From positions 1 to 59,427 of the forward strand of contig JAFTYM010000010.1 of the NCBI GenBank assembly GCA_017461585.1: a stretch of 59,427 nucleotides of DNA. The letters run 5' to 3'. The position numbers were made by a program, and so were the translations under genes. The stretch comes from Oscillospiraceae bacterium. GTDB taxonomy: Bacteria; Bacillota; Clostridia; Oscillospirales; Oscillospiraceae. Positions within the stretch are counted from its first letter, which is position 1, and the number at the start of each line of letters is the position of its first letter. Below, piece after piece: positions 51,409 to 59,427 of the stretch. Below the pieces are notes generated by a model. The model was not told the origin of the DNA and made no database searches. It worked only from the letters and a program-made list of their open reading frames with translations.

Positions 51409-52917
51409 ATGGCTTACATTTTCCCCGAACCCTCAAGAACCTTCAGCGAGTATCTTCTCGTACCCGGCTATTCCAGTGCGGAGTGCATCCCCGACAGAGT
51501 CAGCCTCAAGACACCTCTTGTAAAGTTCAAGAAGGGTGAAGAGCCCGCTATTTCCATGAATATCCCCCTTGTTTCTGCTATCATGCAGGCAGTTTCCGAT
51601 GATAATCTGGCTGTTTCACTGGCAAAGGAAGGCGGCGTTTCCTTTATTTACGGCTCTCAGAGCATTGAGTCTCAGGCAGCCATGGTAGCTCGCGCAAAGT
51701 CCTATAAGGCAGGCTTTGTAGCAAGCGATTCCAATATCACTCCCGAAACCACACTTAACGAAGTTCTCGCTCTCAAGGAAGAGACAGGACACTCCACAAT
51801 GCCCGTAACAGAAGACGGCACAGGCAACGGAAAACTTGTCGGTATCGTCACAAGCCGTGACTACCGCGTAAGCCGTATGACAGGTGAGGAGAAGGTCGCA
51901 TCCTTCATGACTCCCATTGAGAAGCTTATCACAGCTCCCGCAGGTACAACACTTAAAGAGGCAAACGACATCATCTGGGATCACAAGCTCAACGCTCTGC
52001 CCATCGTTGATGATGAAGGCCGCCTTGTTCATATGGTATTCCGCAAGGACTATGACAGCCACAAGAATAACCCCCTTGAGCTTCTTGACTCTCACAAGAA
52101 GTACGTGGTAGGCGCAGGTATCAACACCCGCGACTACGAAGAGCGCGTTCCCGCACTTTTAAAGGCAGGCGCAGACGTTCTCTGTATCGACTCTTCCGAA
52201 GGTTTTTCCGAGTGGCAGAAGAGAACTCTCGCATGGGTTCGTGAAAATTACGGCGACACAGTAAAGGTCGGCGCAGGCAACGTAGTAGACGGCGAAGGCT
52301 TCCGCTTCCTCGCTGAGTGCGGCGCAGACTTTATCAAGGTCGGCATCGGCGGCGGCTCCATCTGCATCACACGTGAGCAGAAGGGTATCGGCCGTGGACA
52401 GGCTACAGCTCTTATCGACGTTTGCAAAGAGCGCGATAAGTACTATGAAGAGACAGGTATCTATATCCCTGTTTGTTCAGACGGCGGCATCGTACACGAT
52501 TACCACTTCACTCTCGCTCTTGCAATGGGCGCAGACTTCCTCATGCTGGGTCGTTACTTTGCCCGTTTCGACGAGGCTCCCGGCAGAAGAGTGAGCGTTG
52601 GCGGCACATACATGAAGGAGTACTGGGGCGAAGGCTCATCCAGAGCACGTAACTGGCAGAGATATGACATGGGCGGCGCCAAGAAGCTCTCCTTCGAGGA
52701 AGGCGTAGACTCTTATGTTCCCTATGCAGGCTCCCTGAAGGATAACGTAGGTCTTACATTAAGCAAGGTCCGCTCCACAATGTGCAACTGCGGTGCTCTT
52801 ACAATCCCTGAGCTGCAGAAGAACGCAAAGCTGACACTTGTTTCCGCAACATCTATTGTTGAAGGCGGAGCACACGACGTCGTTCTGAAGGAAAACACCC
52901 TGTCCTCCAATAACTAA
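51409..52917 (+). CDS. guaB: IMP dehydrogenase
   Basis: A 502-residue enzyme that oxidises IMP to XMP in GMP synthesis. Two CBS domains are inserted at about residues 95-220. The catalytic-Cys loop is [18 protein letters not shown] and the flap region is [12 protein letters not shown], with the Arg-Tyr pair (WQRYD). The C-terminal part [20 protein letters not shown] is close to what I remember of the Tritrichomonas foetus enzyme, which is of bacterial type. It has its own promoter and terminator. Confidence 0.95.
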   Translation: MAYIFPEPSRTFSEYLLVPGYSSAECIPDRVSLKTPLVKFKKGEEPAISMNIPLVSAIMQAVSDDNLAVSLAKEGGVSFIYGSQSIESQAAMVARAKSYKAGFVASDSNITPETTLNEVLALKEETGHSTMPVTEDGTGNGKLVGIVTSRDYRVSRMTGEEKVASFMTPIEKLITAPAGTTLKEANDIIWDHKLNALPIVDDEGRLVHMVFRKDYDSHKNNPLELLDSHKKYVVGAGINTRDYEERVPALLKAGADVLCIDSSEGFSEWQKRTLAWVRENYGDTVKVGAGNVVDGEGFRFLAECGADFIKVGIGGGSICITREQKGIGRGQATALIDVCKERDKYYEETGIYIPVCSDGGIVHDYHFTLALAMGADFLMLGRYFARFDEAPGRRVSVGGTYMKEYWGEGSSRARNWQRYDMGGAKKLSFEEGVDSYVPYAGSLKDNVGLTLSKVRSTMCNCGALTIPELQKNAKLTLVSATSIVEGGAHDVVLKENTLSSNN

Positions 52918-52925
52918 AGCATATA

Positions 52926-52957
52926 AAAGCGGTCGATACAGCATCGGCCGCTTTTTT
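52926..52957 (+). terminator. Terminator of guaB
   Basis: AAAGCGGTCGAT, 5-nt loop, ATCGGCCGCTTT, then TTT, 9 nt past the stop. Confidence 0.9.
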
Positions 52958-52989
52958 GTAACGTGGTTTGCAGCGAATCAAAATGACAC

Positions 52990-53152
52990 TCGTAGGGGCG
53001 ACCTGTGGTTGCCGGCCTTTCCAATATACCGCTGCATTATTACGGGCGACCGCAGGTCGCCCCTACGAACACGCCAAAATATTGTGCGCGTATGTAGGAC
53101 GTGGATTTATCCACGCCGCAATTCGGGATGGATAAATCCATTCCCTACGAAA
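52990..53152. repeat. REP-like hairpin cluster
   Basis: At least three members of the dispersed family within 160 bp: TAGGGGCGACCTGTGGTTGC (52993), GGGCGACCGCAGGTCGCCCC (53044) and TAGGACGTGGATTTATCCAC (53095), the last with a facing GGATGGATAAATCC copy. No gene is seen between guaB and the lipoprotein. Confidence 0.6.
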
Positions 53153-53215
53153 ATTCCGCCAAACTTGAAAAGGTATGTAAATCGATATATTATGTATATC
53201 AAGAGGTGATTTCGT

Positions 53216-53758
53216 TTGAAACGTATATTAAAAACTGCCGCTTTGATGACGGTGGTTCTGTGCATGATATTGCTGTGCGGCTGTTCGGGAAAAAGCAAAT
53301 ATGCAGGTGTGTATGAGGGCTTTTATGGCGCAAAAATCGTTCTGTTTGAGGACGGAACATGCAATCATCTGGGTGATGCTGCAAAGTGGAAAGTGCGCTC
53401 GGGCAATCTGACAATTAGCGTTGAACACCCCGACAGATATTATCTTGATGTGTATGTAAACGAAGAAGTGCAGGAACTGTTTGCAGTTTACACACAGCTC
53501 CTTGGAGGTTATCTGCTTATGATGAATAATATAGATGATTCGAACATAGAGGAAATGGAGTATTTTGAGAGTGACGGGATGTTACGCCTAAAGCTGAAAG
53601 AGAAAGACGAAGATAAAGTGTTGCGTAATGCTCTTTCGGCTGCAGAAGGTGTTGAAAAAGTTGAAGATTACGTTGAAAAAGGCTCTACAAAGAAATATGA
53701 GTATAAAATAGCGGGAAATACAATCGTCACGGAATTTGGCGATTATATAAAGCAGTGA
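53216..53758 (+). CDS. Small lipoprotein of unknown function
   Basis: A 180-residue lipoprotein. The start is TTG at 53216 behind AGAGGTGATTTCG. The signal is KTAALMTVVLCMILLCGC with Cys23 as the lipidation site. The mature part opens with SGKSKYAGVYEGFYGAKIVL, then repeated beta-rich units (LFEDGTCNHLGDAAKWKV) and a charged second half. It resembles small extracellular DUF-type lipoproteins but matches no named family I know. REP-like hairpins stand on both sides. Confidence 0.75.
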   Translation: MKRILKTAALMTVVLCMILLCGCSGKSKYAGVYEGFYGAKIVLFEDGTCNHLGDAAKWKVRSGNLTISVEHPDRYYLDVYVNEEVQELFAVYTQLLGGYLLMMNNIDDSNIEEMEYFESDGMLRLKLKEKDEDKVLRNALSAAEGVEKVEDYVEKGSTKKYEYKIAGNTIVTEFGDYIKQ

Positions 53759-53776
53759 GTGCGGTGCTGCACATGC

Positions 53777-53910
53777 GGCGTAAATCCATTCCCTACAATG
53801 TTGTATTTACATCCGTACATCCGTAGGGGCGATTCACGAATCGCCCGCAGCGATAATCATGCACAATATTGTCGCGTATATGTAGGGGTCGGCGTCCTCG
53901 ACGACCCGCC
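53777..53910. repeat. REP-like hairpin cluster
   Basis: Three members in 130 bp: AATCCATTCCCTAC (about 53785), TAGGGGCGATTCACGAATCG (53824) and TAGGGGTCGGCGTCCTCGAC (53882). The third ends about 25 nt upstream of the sirtuin ribosome binding site. Confidence 0.6.
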
Positions 53911-53938
53911 AAACCAACAACTCACAAGGAGGTAACTT

Positions 53939-54655
53939 ATGAACGACAACATCCTTAAACTGAAAGAATGGATAGAAAAATCCGACAACATCGTATTCTT
54001 CGGCGGAGCCGGTGTAAGTACAGAGTCGGGAATCCCCGATTTCAGAAGTGTTGACGGACTTTACAATCAGAAATATAAATATCCCCCCGAGACGATAATC
54101 AGCCACTCGTTTTTCGAGGCTGACCCCGAGGAGTTTTACCGCTTTTACCGCGATAAGCTCATAATCAAAGGTGCCAAGCCCAACACAGCACATCTTCGCC
54201 TTGCTGAGCTTGAGGCACAAGGCAAGCTGAAAGCCGTCATTACCCAGAATATCGACGGACTTCACCAGCTGGCAGGAAGTAAAAACGTACTGGAGCTCCA
54301 CGGCTCGACACTTCGTAACTACTGCCTTAAATGCGGCAAAAAGTACGGCACGGAGATTTTTGACGGGACAGAGGGCGTTCCCAAATGCTCCTGCGGCGGA
54401 ACCATAAGACCCGATGTTGTGCTTTACGAAGAGGGACTTGACCAGGAGACAATCGAAAAAGCAGTGCACTATATCCGCCATGCGGATGTTCTCATAATCG
54501 GCGGCACCTCTCTGGTCGTATACCCTGCTGCAGGACTTGTAAACTACTACCGCGGAAACAAGCTGGTGCTTATCAACAAGAGCGCTACCTCTATGGACAG
54601 CTATGCAGACCTTCTCATCTCCGAGAAGATAGGCGAAGTTTTTGCCGAGGTGTAA
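53939..54655 (+). CDS. cobB: NAD-dependent protein deacylase (sirtuin, CobB/Sir2 type)
   Basis: A 238-residue sirtuin that uses NAD+ to remove acyl groups from Lys. The NAD motifs are GAGVSTESGIPDFRS and TQNIDGLHQ, and the catalytic His is in ELHGSTLRNYC. Zinc Cys are CLKCGKK and PKCSCGG. AAGGAGG precedes the ATG. Its stop is 1 nt before the ATG of a 28-residue ORF, and doc follows, so the three form an operon. Confidence 0.93.
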   Translation: MNDNILKLKEWIEKSDNIVFFGGAGVSTESGIPDFRSVDGLYNQKYKYPPETIISHSFFEADPEEFYRFYRDKLIIKGAKPNTAHLRLAELEAQGKLKAVITQNIDGLHQLAGSKNVLELHGSTLRNYCLKCGKKYGTEIFDGTEGVPKCSCGGTIRPDVVLYEEGLDQETIEKAVHYIRHADVLIIGGTSLVVYPAAGLVNYYRGNKLVLINKSATSMDSYADLLISEKIGEVFAEV

Positions 54656-54656
54656 T

Positions 54657-54743
54657 ATGGACGAGAGAACACAGACGGTGCTCGACACCGCGGAAGAAAT
54701 AATCGACGAGAACATGGAAGCGTTTCTGGAGCTGGCGAAATGA
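54657..54743 (+). CDS. 28-residue ORF, candidate mini-antitoxin of Doc
   Basis: MDERTQTVLDTAEEIIDENM, then eight further residues: a single acidic helix ending in LELAK. The ATG is 1 nt past the sirtuin stop, and its TGA overlaps the doc ATG (ATGA), so translation is coupled on both sides. It could be a minimal antitoxin helix that shields Doc. Phd, the usual Doc partner, is much longer. It is too short to identify by family, and no other antitoxin is beside doc. Confidence 0.6.
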   Translation: MDERTQTVLDTAEEIIDENMEAFLELAK

Positions 54744-55135
54744 CAATACTTACGGTAGACGAGATAATTAAGATCCACAGCCTGCTGTGCAGAAAAACAG
54801 GGGGATCAGACGGTCTTCGCGACCGCGGACTTCTGGAGTCCGCCGTATTCAGCGCAGACATGACCTTCGGAGAAGCTGAAATTTACCCAACGATTGAGGA
54901 AAAATGCGCAAGACTTTGCTATGCGCTGACTTCCAACCACCCCTTTGTGGACGGCAACAAGCGCATCGGTATACTGGTCATGCTGACAAGCCTGCGCTTA
55001 AACGGGGTTGAGCTAAAGTTCACACAGAAAGAGCTTATTGACTTAAGCCTTTCTTTAGCCTCTGGAAAGCTTTCATATGAGGATATTCTAAATTGGGTCA
55101 AAGTACATAATATAACTTCAATAAGCGGCACTTAA
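54740..55135 (+). CDS. doc: Fic/Doc-family toxin (death-on-curing)
   Basis: A 131-residue Fic-fold protein. The catalytic motif HPFVDGNKRIG (about residues 71-81) is complete. Doc of phage P1 phosphorylates EF-Tu, and other Fic proteins transfer AMP. N-terminal TILTVDEIIKIHSLLCRKTG and GLRDRGLLESAVFSADMTFG are typical of Doc. Its start overlaps the 28-residue ORF. Its stop codon is the loop of a terminator hairpin. It is linked to the sirtuin in one transcript. Confidence 0.9.
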   Translation: MTILTVDEIIKIHSLLCRKTGGSDGLRDRGLLESAVFSADMTFGEAEIYPTIEEKCARLCYALTSNHPFVDGNKRIGILVMLTSLRLNGVELKFTQKELIDLSLSLASGKLSYEDILNWVKVHNITSISGT

Positions 55136-55151
55136 AGTGCCGCTTATTTTC
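55121..55151 (+). terminator. Terminator whose loop is the doc stop codon
   Basis: ATAAGCGGCACT, loop TAA, AGTGCCGCTTAT, then TTTT. The 12-bp stem overlaps the last codons of doc, and the 3-nt loop is exactly the stop codon (55133-55135). Confidence 0.88.
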
Positions 55152-55224
55152 TTTACAATGAATTACTGTGGTGGTAAAATAAATAAATTGAAATAAAATT
55201 ATCTTAGATCTGGAGTGATTTTCC

Positions 55225-56589
55225 GTGAATGCAAAAACACGAAAGCACGACATGACGCAGGGAACCGAATGGAAGCTTATACTTCTCTTTGCGATCCCCG
55301 TCATGCTGGGAAACCTGCTGCAGCAGCTTTATTCAGCAGCTGACGGTATTATTGTAGGACGATTCGTAGGTGAGGCAGCACTGTCCTCTGTCGGTATGAC
55401 AAACGGTGTTACATTTTTGTGCACAGCCTTTGCCATGGGTCTTGGCGTCGGCGCAAGCGTAGTTGTAAGCCAGTATTTCGGTGCAGACAGAAAAGATGAG
55501 ATACCTGTTGTTGTTGATACTGCGCTTGTGCTCTCTATCGGAGTCGGTCTCGTGGTTACGGTTCTGGCAATTTTCGGAGGCAGAGCATTTCTCTCTTCTG
55601 TAATGAAGGCTCCTGACCACCTGCTGGACGAAGCAACTATATATCTGCAGATCTACGCAGCTGCAATGATCTTCACGTTCATGTACAACGTAATCGCAGC
55701 AATACTCCGCGGCATGGGTGACAGTAAGGCAACTCTGTACTTTCTCATTGTCTCCGCTGTGACAAATGTTGTGCTTGACCTTCTGTTCGTTGCAGTTTTT
55801 AACTGGGGCGTTGCAGGTGCCGCTGTTGCAACAAGCATTTCCCAGACACTTTGTGCTCTCGTTTCCCTGTTTTATCTCAGACGTCGCTTCAAGCCCGTCA
55901 AGGGTCACCGCTTTGATAAAAAGGCATGTAAGATGATACTTCGAATGGGTATCCCCTCTGCTGTTCAGCAGAGCATCGTTTCCTTCGGCAATATTGCGAT
56001 GCAGCGTCTTGTAAACGGTTTCGGTCAGGCAAGTATAGCAGCTTATACAGCAGGCAACCGCCTTGACCTTTTCATGTTCGTTCCCGTTATGGGTATGTCC
56101 ACATCTCTGTCCGCCTTCACAGGACAGAATATTGGTGCGGGCGATATGCAGAGAGTTAAGCGCGGTCTCCGTGCAACACTTGTGCTGTCCTTCTCCATGG
56201 CTGTATTTATCAGCGTTCTGCTGAAGATATTTGCACCTCAGGTCGTATCTCTGTTCAGCCTTTCCGGCGAAGCTCTGATTCGCGGTGTAGAGCAGGTACA
56301 GTGCGTAACATGGTGGTTCTGGATCTTCTCCCTATACATGGCTATAGGCGGTGCGTTCCAGGGCGCAGGTGATGTTGTAACACAGTCTGCTATTACCCTT
56401 ATAACCCTTTTCGTCCGTGTTTCTCTGGGTTATCTCGGCGTAGGCACAGGCATACTTGACTATGAGGCTGCCTGGGTAACAATGCCTATAGGCTGGGGTG
56501 TGGCACTTGTTATATCCATGATAAGATACTTCACAGGCGGCTGGAAGAAAAAAGCCATCGCAGGCGAGCTTGCTGAGAATAAAAAATAA
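55225..56589 (+). CDS. MATE-family efflux transporter
   Basis: A 454-residue carrier with 12 helices of the MATE/DinF-NorM type. It opens with MTQGTEWKLILLFAIPVMLG, then QQLYSAADGIIVGRFVG. The family exports drugs or other cations with Na+ or H+. The start is near a GGAGTG-type site. It lies 11 nt before the HD nucleotidase gene, so the two may be one transcript; the function link is not known. Confidence 0.92.
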   Translation: MNAKTRKHDMTQGTEWKLILLFAIPVMLGNLLQQLYSAADGIIVGRFVGEAALSSVGMTNGVTFLCTAFAMGLGVGASVVVSQYFGADRKDEIPVVVDTALVLSIGVGLVVTVLAIFGGRAFLSSVMKAPDHLLDEATIYLQIYAAAMIFTFMYNVIAAILRGMGDSKATLYFLIVSAVTNVVLDLLFVAVFNWGVAGAAVATSISQTLCALVSLFYLRRRFKPVKGHRFDKKACKMILRMGIPSAVQQSIVSFGNIAMQRLVNGFGQASIAAYTAGNRLDLFMFVPVMGMSTSLSAFTGQNIGAGDMQRVKRGLRATLVLSFSMAVFISVLLKIFAPQVVSLFSLSGEALIRGVEQVQCVTWWFWIFSLYMAIGGAFQGAGDVVTQSAITLITLFVRVSLGYLGVGTGILDYEAAWVTMPIGWGVALVISMIRYFTGGWKKKAIAGELAENKK

Positions 56590-56600
56590 GGAGAATTATC

Positions 56601-57185
56601 GTGTACAGTTTTTATGCTCTCGTATCACGAATGAAAAATATTACCCGCTGGTCTCTTATGAGAAACAGCTTTTCTGAAAATGTTCAGGAGCACTCTCACA
56701 TGGTTGCGGTAATCGCCCACAGTCTTGCGGTCATCCGTCAGGAGGTTTTCGGCATCCCCTGCAGCGCAGACAGAGCGGCCAGCGCTGCCCTGTTCCATGA
56801 TGCATCGGAGATTTTTACAGGCGATATGCCCACGCCCATTAAATATTTCAATCCCGAGATCATGACCGCCTACAAGCAGGTAGAAGCTGTAGCCTCTGAA
56901 AAGCTGATAAGCACACTTCCAAAAGAATTGCAGCGCTCTTACAGAGAACTGCTTTTGGGCGAGGATGAGGACATTGAAAAAATCGTAAAGGCTGCCGATA
57001 AGCTCTCCGCATATATAAAGTGCATTGAAGAGCTGAAATCCGGCAGCGACGAGTTTAAACAGGCGGCAGCCCAGACAATGGCGAAGCTGAAAGCTCTTGA
57101 AATGCCTGAAGTGGCCTATTTCATAGAGCACTTTATCCCCGCGTTTGAGCTGACACTTGATGAACTTAATTTCACTAATGATTAA
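56601..57185 (+). CDS. HD-domain 5'-deoxynucleotidase (YfbR-like)
   Basis: A 194-residue HD-domain hydrolase. Metal ligands: His in NVQEHSHMVAVIAHS, the HD pair in AALFHDASEIFTGDMPTPIK, and Asp in KAADKLSAYIKC. YfbR removes phosphate from deoxynucleoside 5'-monophosphates. Length fits. It follows the MATE gene by 11 nt, and an ACT-domain gene follows it. Confidence 0.9.
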   Translation: MYSFYALVSRMKNITRWSLMRNSFSENVQEHSHMVAVIAHSLAVIRQEVFGIPCSADRAASAALFHDASEIFTGDMPTPIKYFNPEIMTAYKQVEAVASEKLISTLPKELQRSYRELLLGEDEDIEKIVKAADKLSAYIKCIEELKSGSDEFKQAAAQTMAKLKALEMPEVAYFIEHFIPAFELTLDELNFTND

Positions 57186-57203
57186 CACTTGGAGGGACAC
57201 CAA

Positions 57204-57473
57204 ATGCGCGCAATAGTAACCGTAGTAGGACGCGACAGAGTCGGCATTATTGCTGAGGTATGCACGCTGCTTTCAAAGAACAACGTAAACATTCTGGACA
57301 TTAACCAGACCATTCTGCAGGAGTTTTTCACTATGACCATGCTGGTTGATGTGTCAAACAGCGTCATTTCCTTTGCTGAGCTTAAAGAGGCTCTTGCTGC
57401 AAAGGGCGGCGAGATGGGTCTTAAGATCCGCATCCAGAATGAGGATATTTTTGAGGCAATGCACAGAATTTAA
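57204..57473 (+). CDS. ACT-domain protein (UPF0237)
   Basis: An 89-residue single ACT domain: RAIVTVVGRDRVGIIAEVCT, then LLSKNNVNILDINQTILQEF. The start at 57204 has GGAGG before it; a TTG further up is out of place. ACT domains bind small ligands such as amino acids. It is followed by UPF0210, the usual pair in Clostridia and archaea. Confidence 0.9.
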   Translation: MRAIVTVVGRDRVGIIAEVCTLLSKNNVNILDINQTILQEFFTMTMLVDVSNSVISFAELKEALAAKGGEMGLKIRIQNEDIFEAMHRI

Positions 57474-57488
57474 AGGAGCTTATCCGCT

Positions 57489-58847
57489 ATGGTAAATTCA
57501 AAAGAAATACTTGAGACCTTAGAGATGATAGACCAGCAGCATCTGGATATCCGCACAATCACCATGGGTATATCCCTGAGAGACTGCGCCCATCCCGATG
57601 CAAATAAATGCTGCGACAAAATATATGATAAAATTACCCGCTGCGCTGAAAAACTGGTGCAGACAGGTGAGGATATTGAGCGCGAACTGGGTATTCCCAT
57701 CGTAAATAAGCGTATCTCCGTAACACCTATGGCGATGGCAGCGGAAAGCTGCGAGACGGAGGATTTTGTTCCCTTTGCAAAGACTATGGACAGGGCAGCC
57801 AAAGAGGTGGGCGTTAACTTCATCGGCGGTTTTTCCGCCCTTGTGCATAAGGGCTTTACAAGCGGTGACCGCCGCCTTATCGCGGCTATCCCTCAGGCTT
57901 TAACCGAGACAGAGCGCGTCTGCTCCAGCGTAAACGTTGCCACTACAAAGGCAGGCATCAATATGGACGCTGTTGCCCTTATGGGACGCACGATCAAGAC
58001 AGCCGCAGAAATGACAAAAGACTCAGGCGGTATGGCATGCGCAAAGCTTGTCGTTTTCGCAAACGCAGTTGAGGATAACCCCTTCATGGCAGGCGCTTTC
58101 CACGGCGTCGGTGAGCCTGAATGTGTAATCAATGTCGGCGTTTCAGGTCCCGGCGTTGTTCATCATGCCCTCACAAAGGTAAAGGGCGAGAGCTTTGACG
58201 TTGTGGCTGACACCATTAAAAAGACAGCGTTCCGCATCACCCGTATGGGCCAGCTTGTTGCGCAGGAGGCAAGCGCAAGACTTGGCGTGCCCTTCGGCAT
58301 CGTTGACCTGTCTCTTGCCCCCACACCTGCAATCGGCGACAGCGTAGCTGATATTTTAGAGGAAATGGGACTTTCAACCGTTGGCTCCCACGGCACAACA
58401 GCAGCTCTGGCACTTTTAAACGACGCGGTTAAAAAAGGCGGCGTTATGGCTTCTTCCCACGTCGGCGGACTTTCGGGCGCATTTATCCCCGTGTCCGAGG
58501 ATGCGGGCATGATAGCCGCGGTTAAAGCGGGTGCGCTTACCCTTGAAAAGCTTGAAGCTATGACCTGTGTATGCTCTGTTGGTCTTGATATGATTGCCGT
58601 ACCCGGTGATACAAGTGCTGAAACAATCTCCGCAATCATCGCAGACGAGAGCGCGATCGGCGTTGTAAACAACAAGACAACCGCTGTCCGTATTATCCCC
58701 GCTCCCGGTATGGTAGTTGGCGACACCGTAGACTTCGGCGGACTTTTGGGTACAGCTCCTGTTATGCCCGTAAACGCAGGTGACCCAACCCTTCTTATTG
58801 CCCGCGGAGGACGTATTCCTGCGCCTCTCCACAGCCTTAGAAACTGA
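57489..58847 (+). CDS. UPF0210/DUF711-family protein
   Basis: A 452-residue protein of the DUF711 (PFL-fold-related) family, with [20 protein letters not shown] near the start and [21 protein letters not shown]-type blocks ([14 protein letters not shown]) in the middle. It ends [13 protein letters not shown]. No reaction is known. The ACT partner 16 nt before it probably regulates it. Its stop overlaps the next gene's start (ATGA). Confidence 0.92.
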   Translation: MVNSKEILETLEMIDQQHLDIRTITMGISLRDCAHPDANKCCDKIYDKITRCAEKLVQTGEDIERELGIPIVNKRISVTPMAMAAESCETEDFVPFAKTMDRAAKEVGVNFIGGFSALVHKGFTSGDRRLIAAIPQALTETERVCSSVNVATTKAGINMDAVALMGRTIKTAAEMTKDSGGMACAKLVVFANAVEDNPFMAGAFHGVGEPECVINVGVSGPGVVHHALTKVKGESFDVVADTIKKTAFRITRMGQLVAQEASARLGVPFGIVDLSLAPTPAIGDSVADILEEMGLSTVGSHGTTAALALLNDAVKKGGVMASSHVGGLSGAFIPVSEDAGMIAAVKAGALTLEKLEAMTCVCSVGLDMIAVPGDTSAETISAIIADESAIGVVNNKTTAVRIIPAPGMVVGDTVDFGGLLGTAPVMPVNAGDPTLLIARGGRIPAPLHSLRN

Positions 58848-59323
58848 TGAAGCACATACTTTTGACAGGACGGGTACAGGTGGGAAAGAGCACCGCGCTG
58901 AGAAAATTCCTCGTAAAAAGTGGACTTACTGCTGACGGTGTGCGTACCTATTGGCGCGATGCGGATACTCTTCTCATAGAGCCCTTTGAGGGTGGTAAGA
59001 GCATGGTGGCTGCTGTGACGGACACGGACCACCGAAAGGCAAAGCCGGAAGCCTTTGAATACGGCGCTGACGTTATTGAACAAAGCGGCAAAAAGGATGT
59101 CATTGTACTTGACGAGCTGGGCAGACTGGAGCGCTGCAGCGAGAGATTTATGAACGCCGTATTTGAAAAGCTGAGCGGAGAAAAGCGGGTGCTCGGCGTT
59201 ATCAAACCCGAGAGCAACCACTTTCTGGATAAGATCCGTGAAATGCCAAATATAGTGATTATCGAAGTCACCGAGGAAAACAGGGACAGTATCCCTGCAA
59301 AAATTGCAGAGCTTATGAGATAA
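58847..59323 (+). CDS. Nucleoside-triphosphatase, THEP1 type
   Basis: A 158-residue P-loop NTPase: LTGRVQVGKSTALRKFLVKS (Walker A, residues 6-25) and DVIVLDELGRLERCSERF (Walker B). The family (NTPase_1/THEP1) hydrolyses several NTPs; the biological job is unclear. Its ATG overlaps the UPF0210 stop. It ends 18 nt before the MITE end at 59342. Confidence 0.88.
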   Translation: MKHILLTGRVQVGKSTALRKFLVKSGLTADGVRTYWRDADTLLIEPFEGGKSMVAAVTDTDHRKAKPEAFEYGADVIEQSGKKDVIVLDELGRLERCSERFMNAVFEKLSGEKRVLGVIKPESNHFLDKIREMPNIVIIEVTEENRDSIPAKIAELMR

Positions 59324-59341
59324 GAAAACACCGTTGGATAA

Positions 59342-59427
59342 AGGGTGAACCCGACAAGAAAACATAAGCTTAAAAAGAAATCCTTTGCCCGTAAACATCG
59401 TTATCAAAGCTCGTAAGACATACAGTA
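59342..59427 (-). mobile_element. MITE family A, copy 3 (partial, one end)
   Basis: From AGGGTGAACCCGACAAGAAA on, this is the reverse complement of the right end of the copy at 31545-31824, with three substitutions (two in the terminal repeat, one in TCGTAAGACATACAGTA). It runs off the window end. Confidence 0.8.

Noticed and set aside
53834-54778. 314-residue minus-strand frame opposite the sirtuin
   Set aside because: Antisense to a clear gene and starts within doc.
58163-59407. 414-residue minus-strand frame at the right end
   Set aside because: It opens inside the MITE and lies opposite UPF0210 and the NTPase.
1-59427. CRISPR array
   Set aside because: No regularly spaced short repeats with unique spacers were seen; all repeats are dispersed.

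Overview
The window looks like chromosomal DNA of an anaerobic Firmicute of class Clostridia, most probably order Oscillospirales. The evidence is AGGAGG-type ribosome binding sites, several TTG/GTG starts, a sepF-divIVA-ileS-lspA-rluD block, a corrinoid-activation-type ASKHA protein, an OGG1-type glycosylase, and many short hairpin repeats between genes. Both ends of the window lie inside copies of one inverted-repeat element (1-225 and 59342-59427). A third, complete copy sits at 31545-31824, so the window may be one contig that broke at repeats.

Layout. 248-15362, nearly all minus strand: alanine-racemase-like pseudoenzyme, mutL, miaA-hfq-HlyD-like adaptor, sepF-divIVA-ileS-lspA-rluD, and a membrane beta-propeller protein. 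15543-19534, plus strand: miaB, a [2Fe-2S]/ASKHA activator, DUF2284 and a coupled Cys-rich mini-protein. 19792-30109, minus strand: an S24 self-cleaving repressor with an operator-rich upstream region, a GNAT enzyme, a TRIC/UPF0126 channel, a DUF1538 membrane protein with two PII-like proteins, a SHOCT protein, a glutamate symporter, an aldo/keto reductase, and YdcF and DUF2927 proteins. 30411-32320: tRNA-Tyr and tRNA-Thr, then a decayed phage-type regulatory cassette and a MITE. 32558-37748, minus strand: a Gld-like ABC system (ATPase, permease, GldG-like, DUF4340) and tatD. 37883-41979, plus strand: secG and a large FtsX-type permease. 42021-49706, minus strand: nitroreductase, C39-like protease, RDD protein, msrA, two MFS carriers, an Rgg-like regulator and a flavoprotein. 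49841-59323, plus strand: trmB, ogg, guaB, a lipoprotein, a sirtuin/mini-antitoxin/Doc operon, a MATE carrier, an HD nucleotidase, an ACT protein with UPF0210, and an NTPase.

Most genes are housekeeping (translation fidelity, tRNA modification, division, mismatch repair, lipoprotein processing). The unusual content is in three places. First are the intergenic elements: a MITE with long terminal inverted repeats, a structured composite repeat of about 390 bp with five copies, a 275-bp foldback element, and many REP-like hairpins. Second are degenerate or chimeric genes: an Alr-like protein without its catalytic Lys and Tyr, a nitroreductase/MsrA chimera, and a frameshifted Zn-ribbon ORF. Third are small coupled modules: sirtuin/28-aa ORF/Doc, DUF1538/PII/PII, and the S24 repressor with three copies of a quasi-palindromic box. 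All functions are inferred from sequence motifs read by eye; no database search was run.
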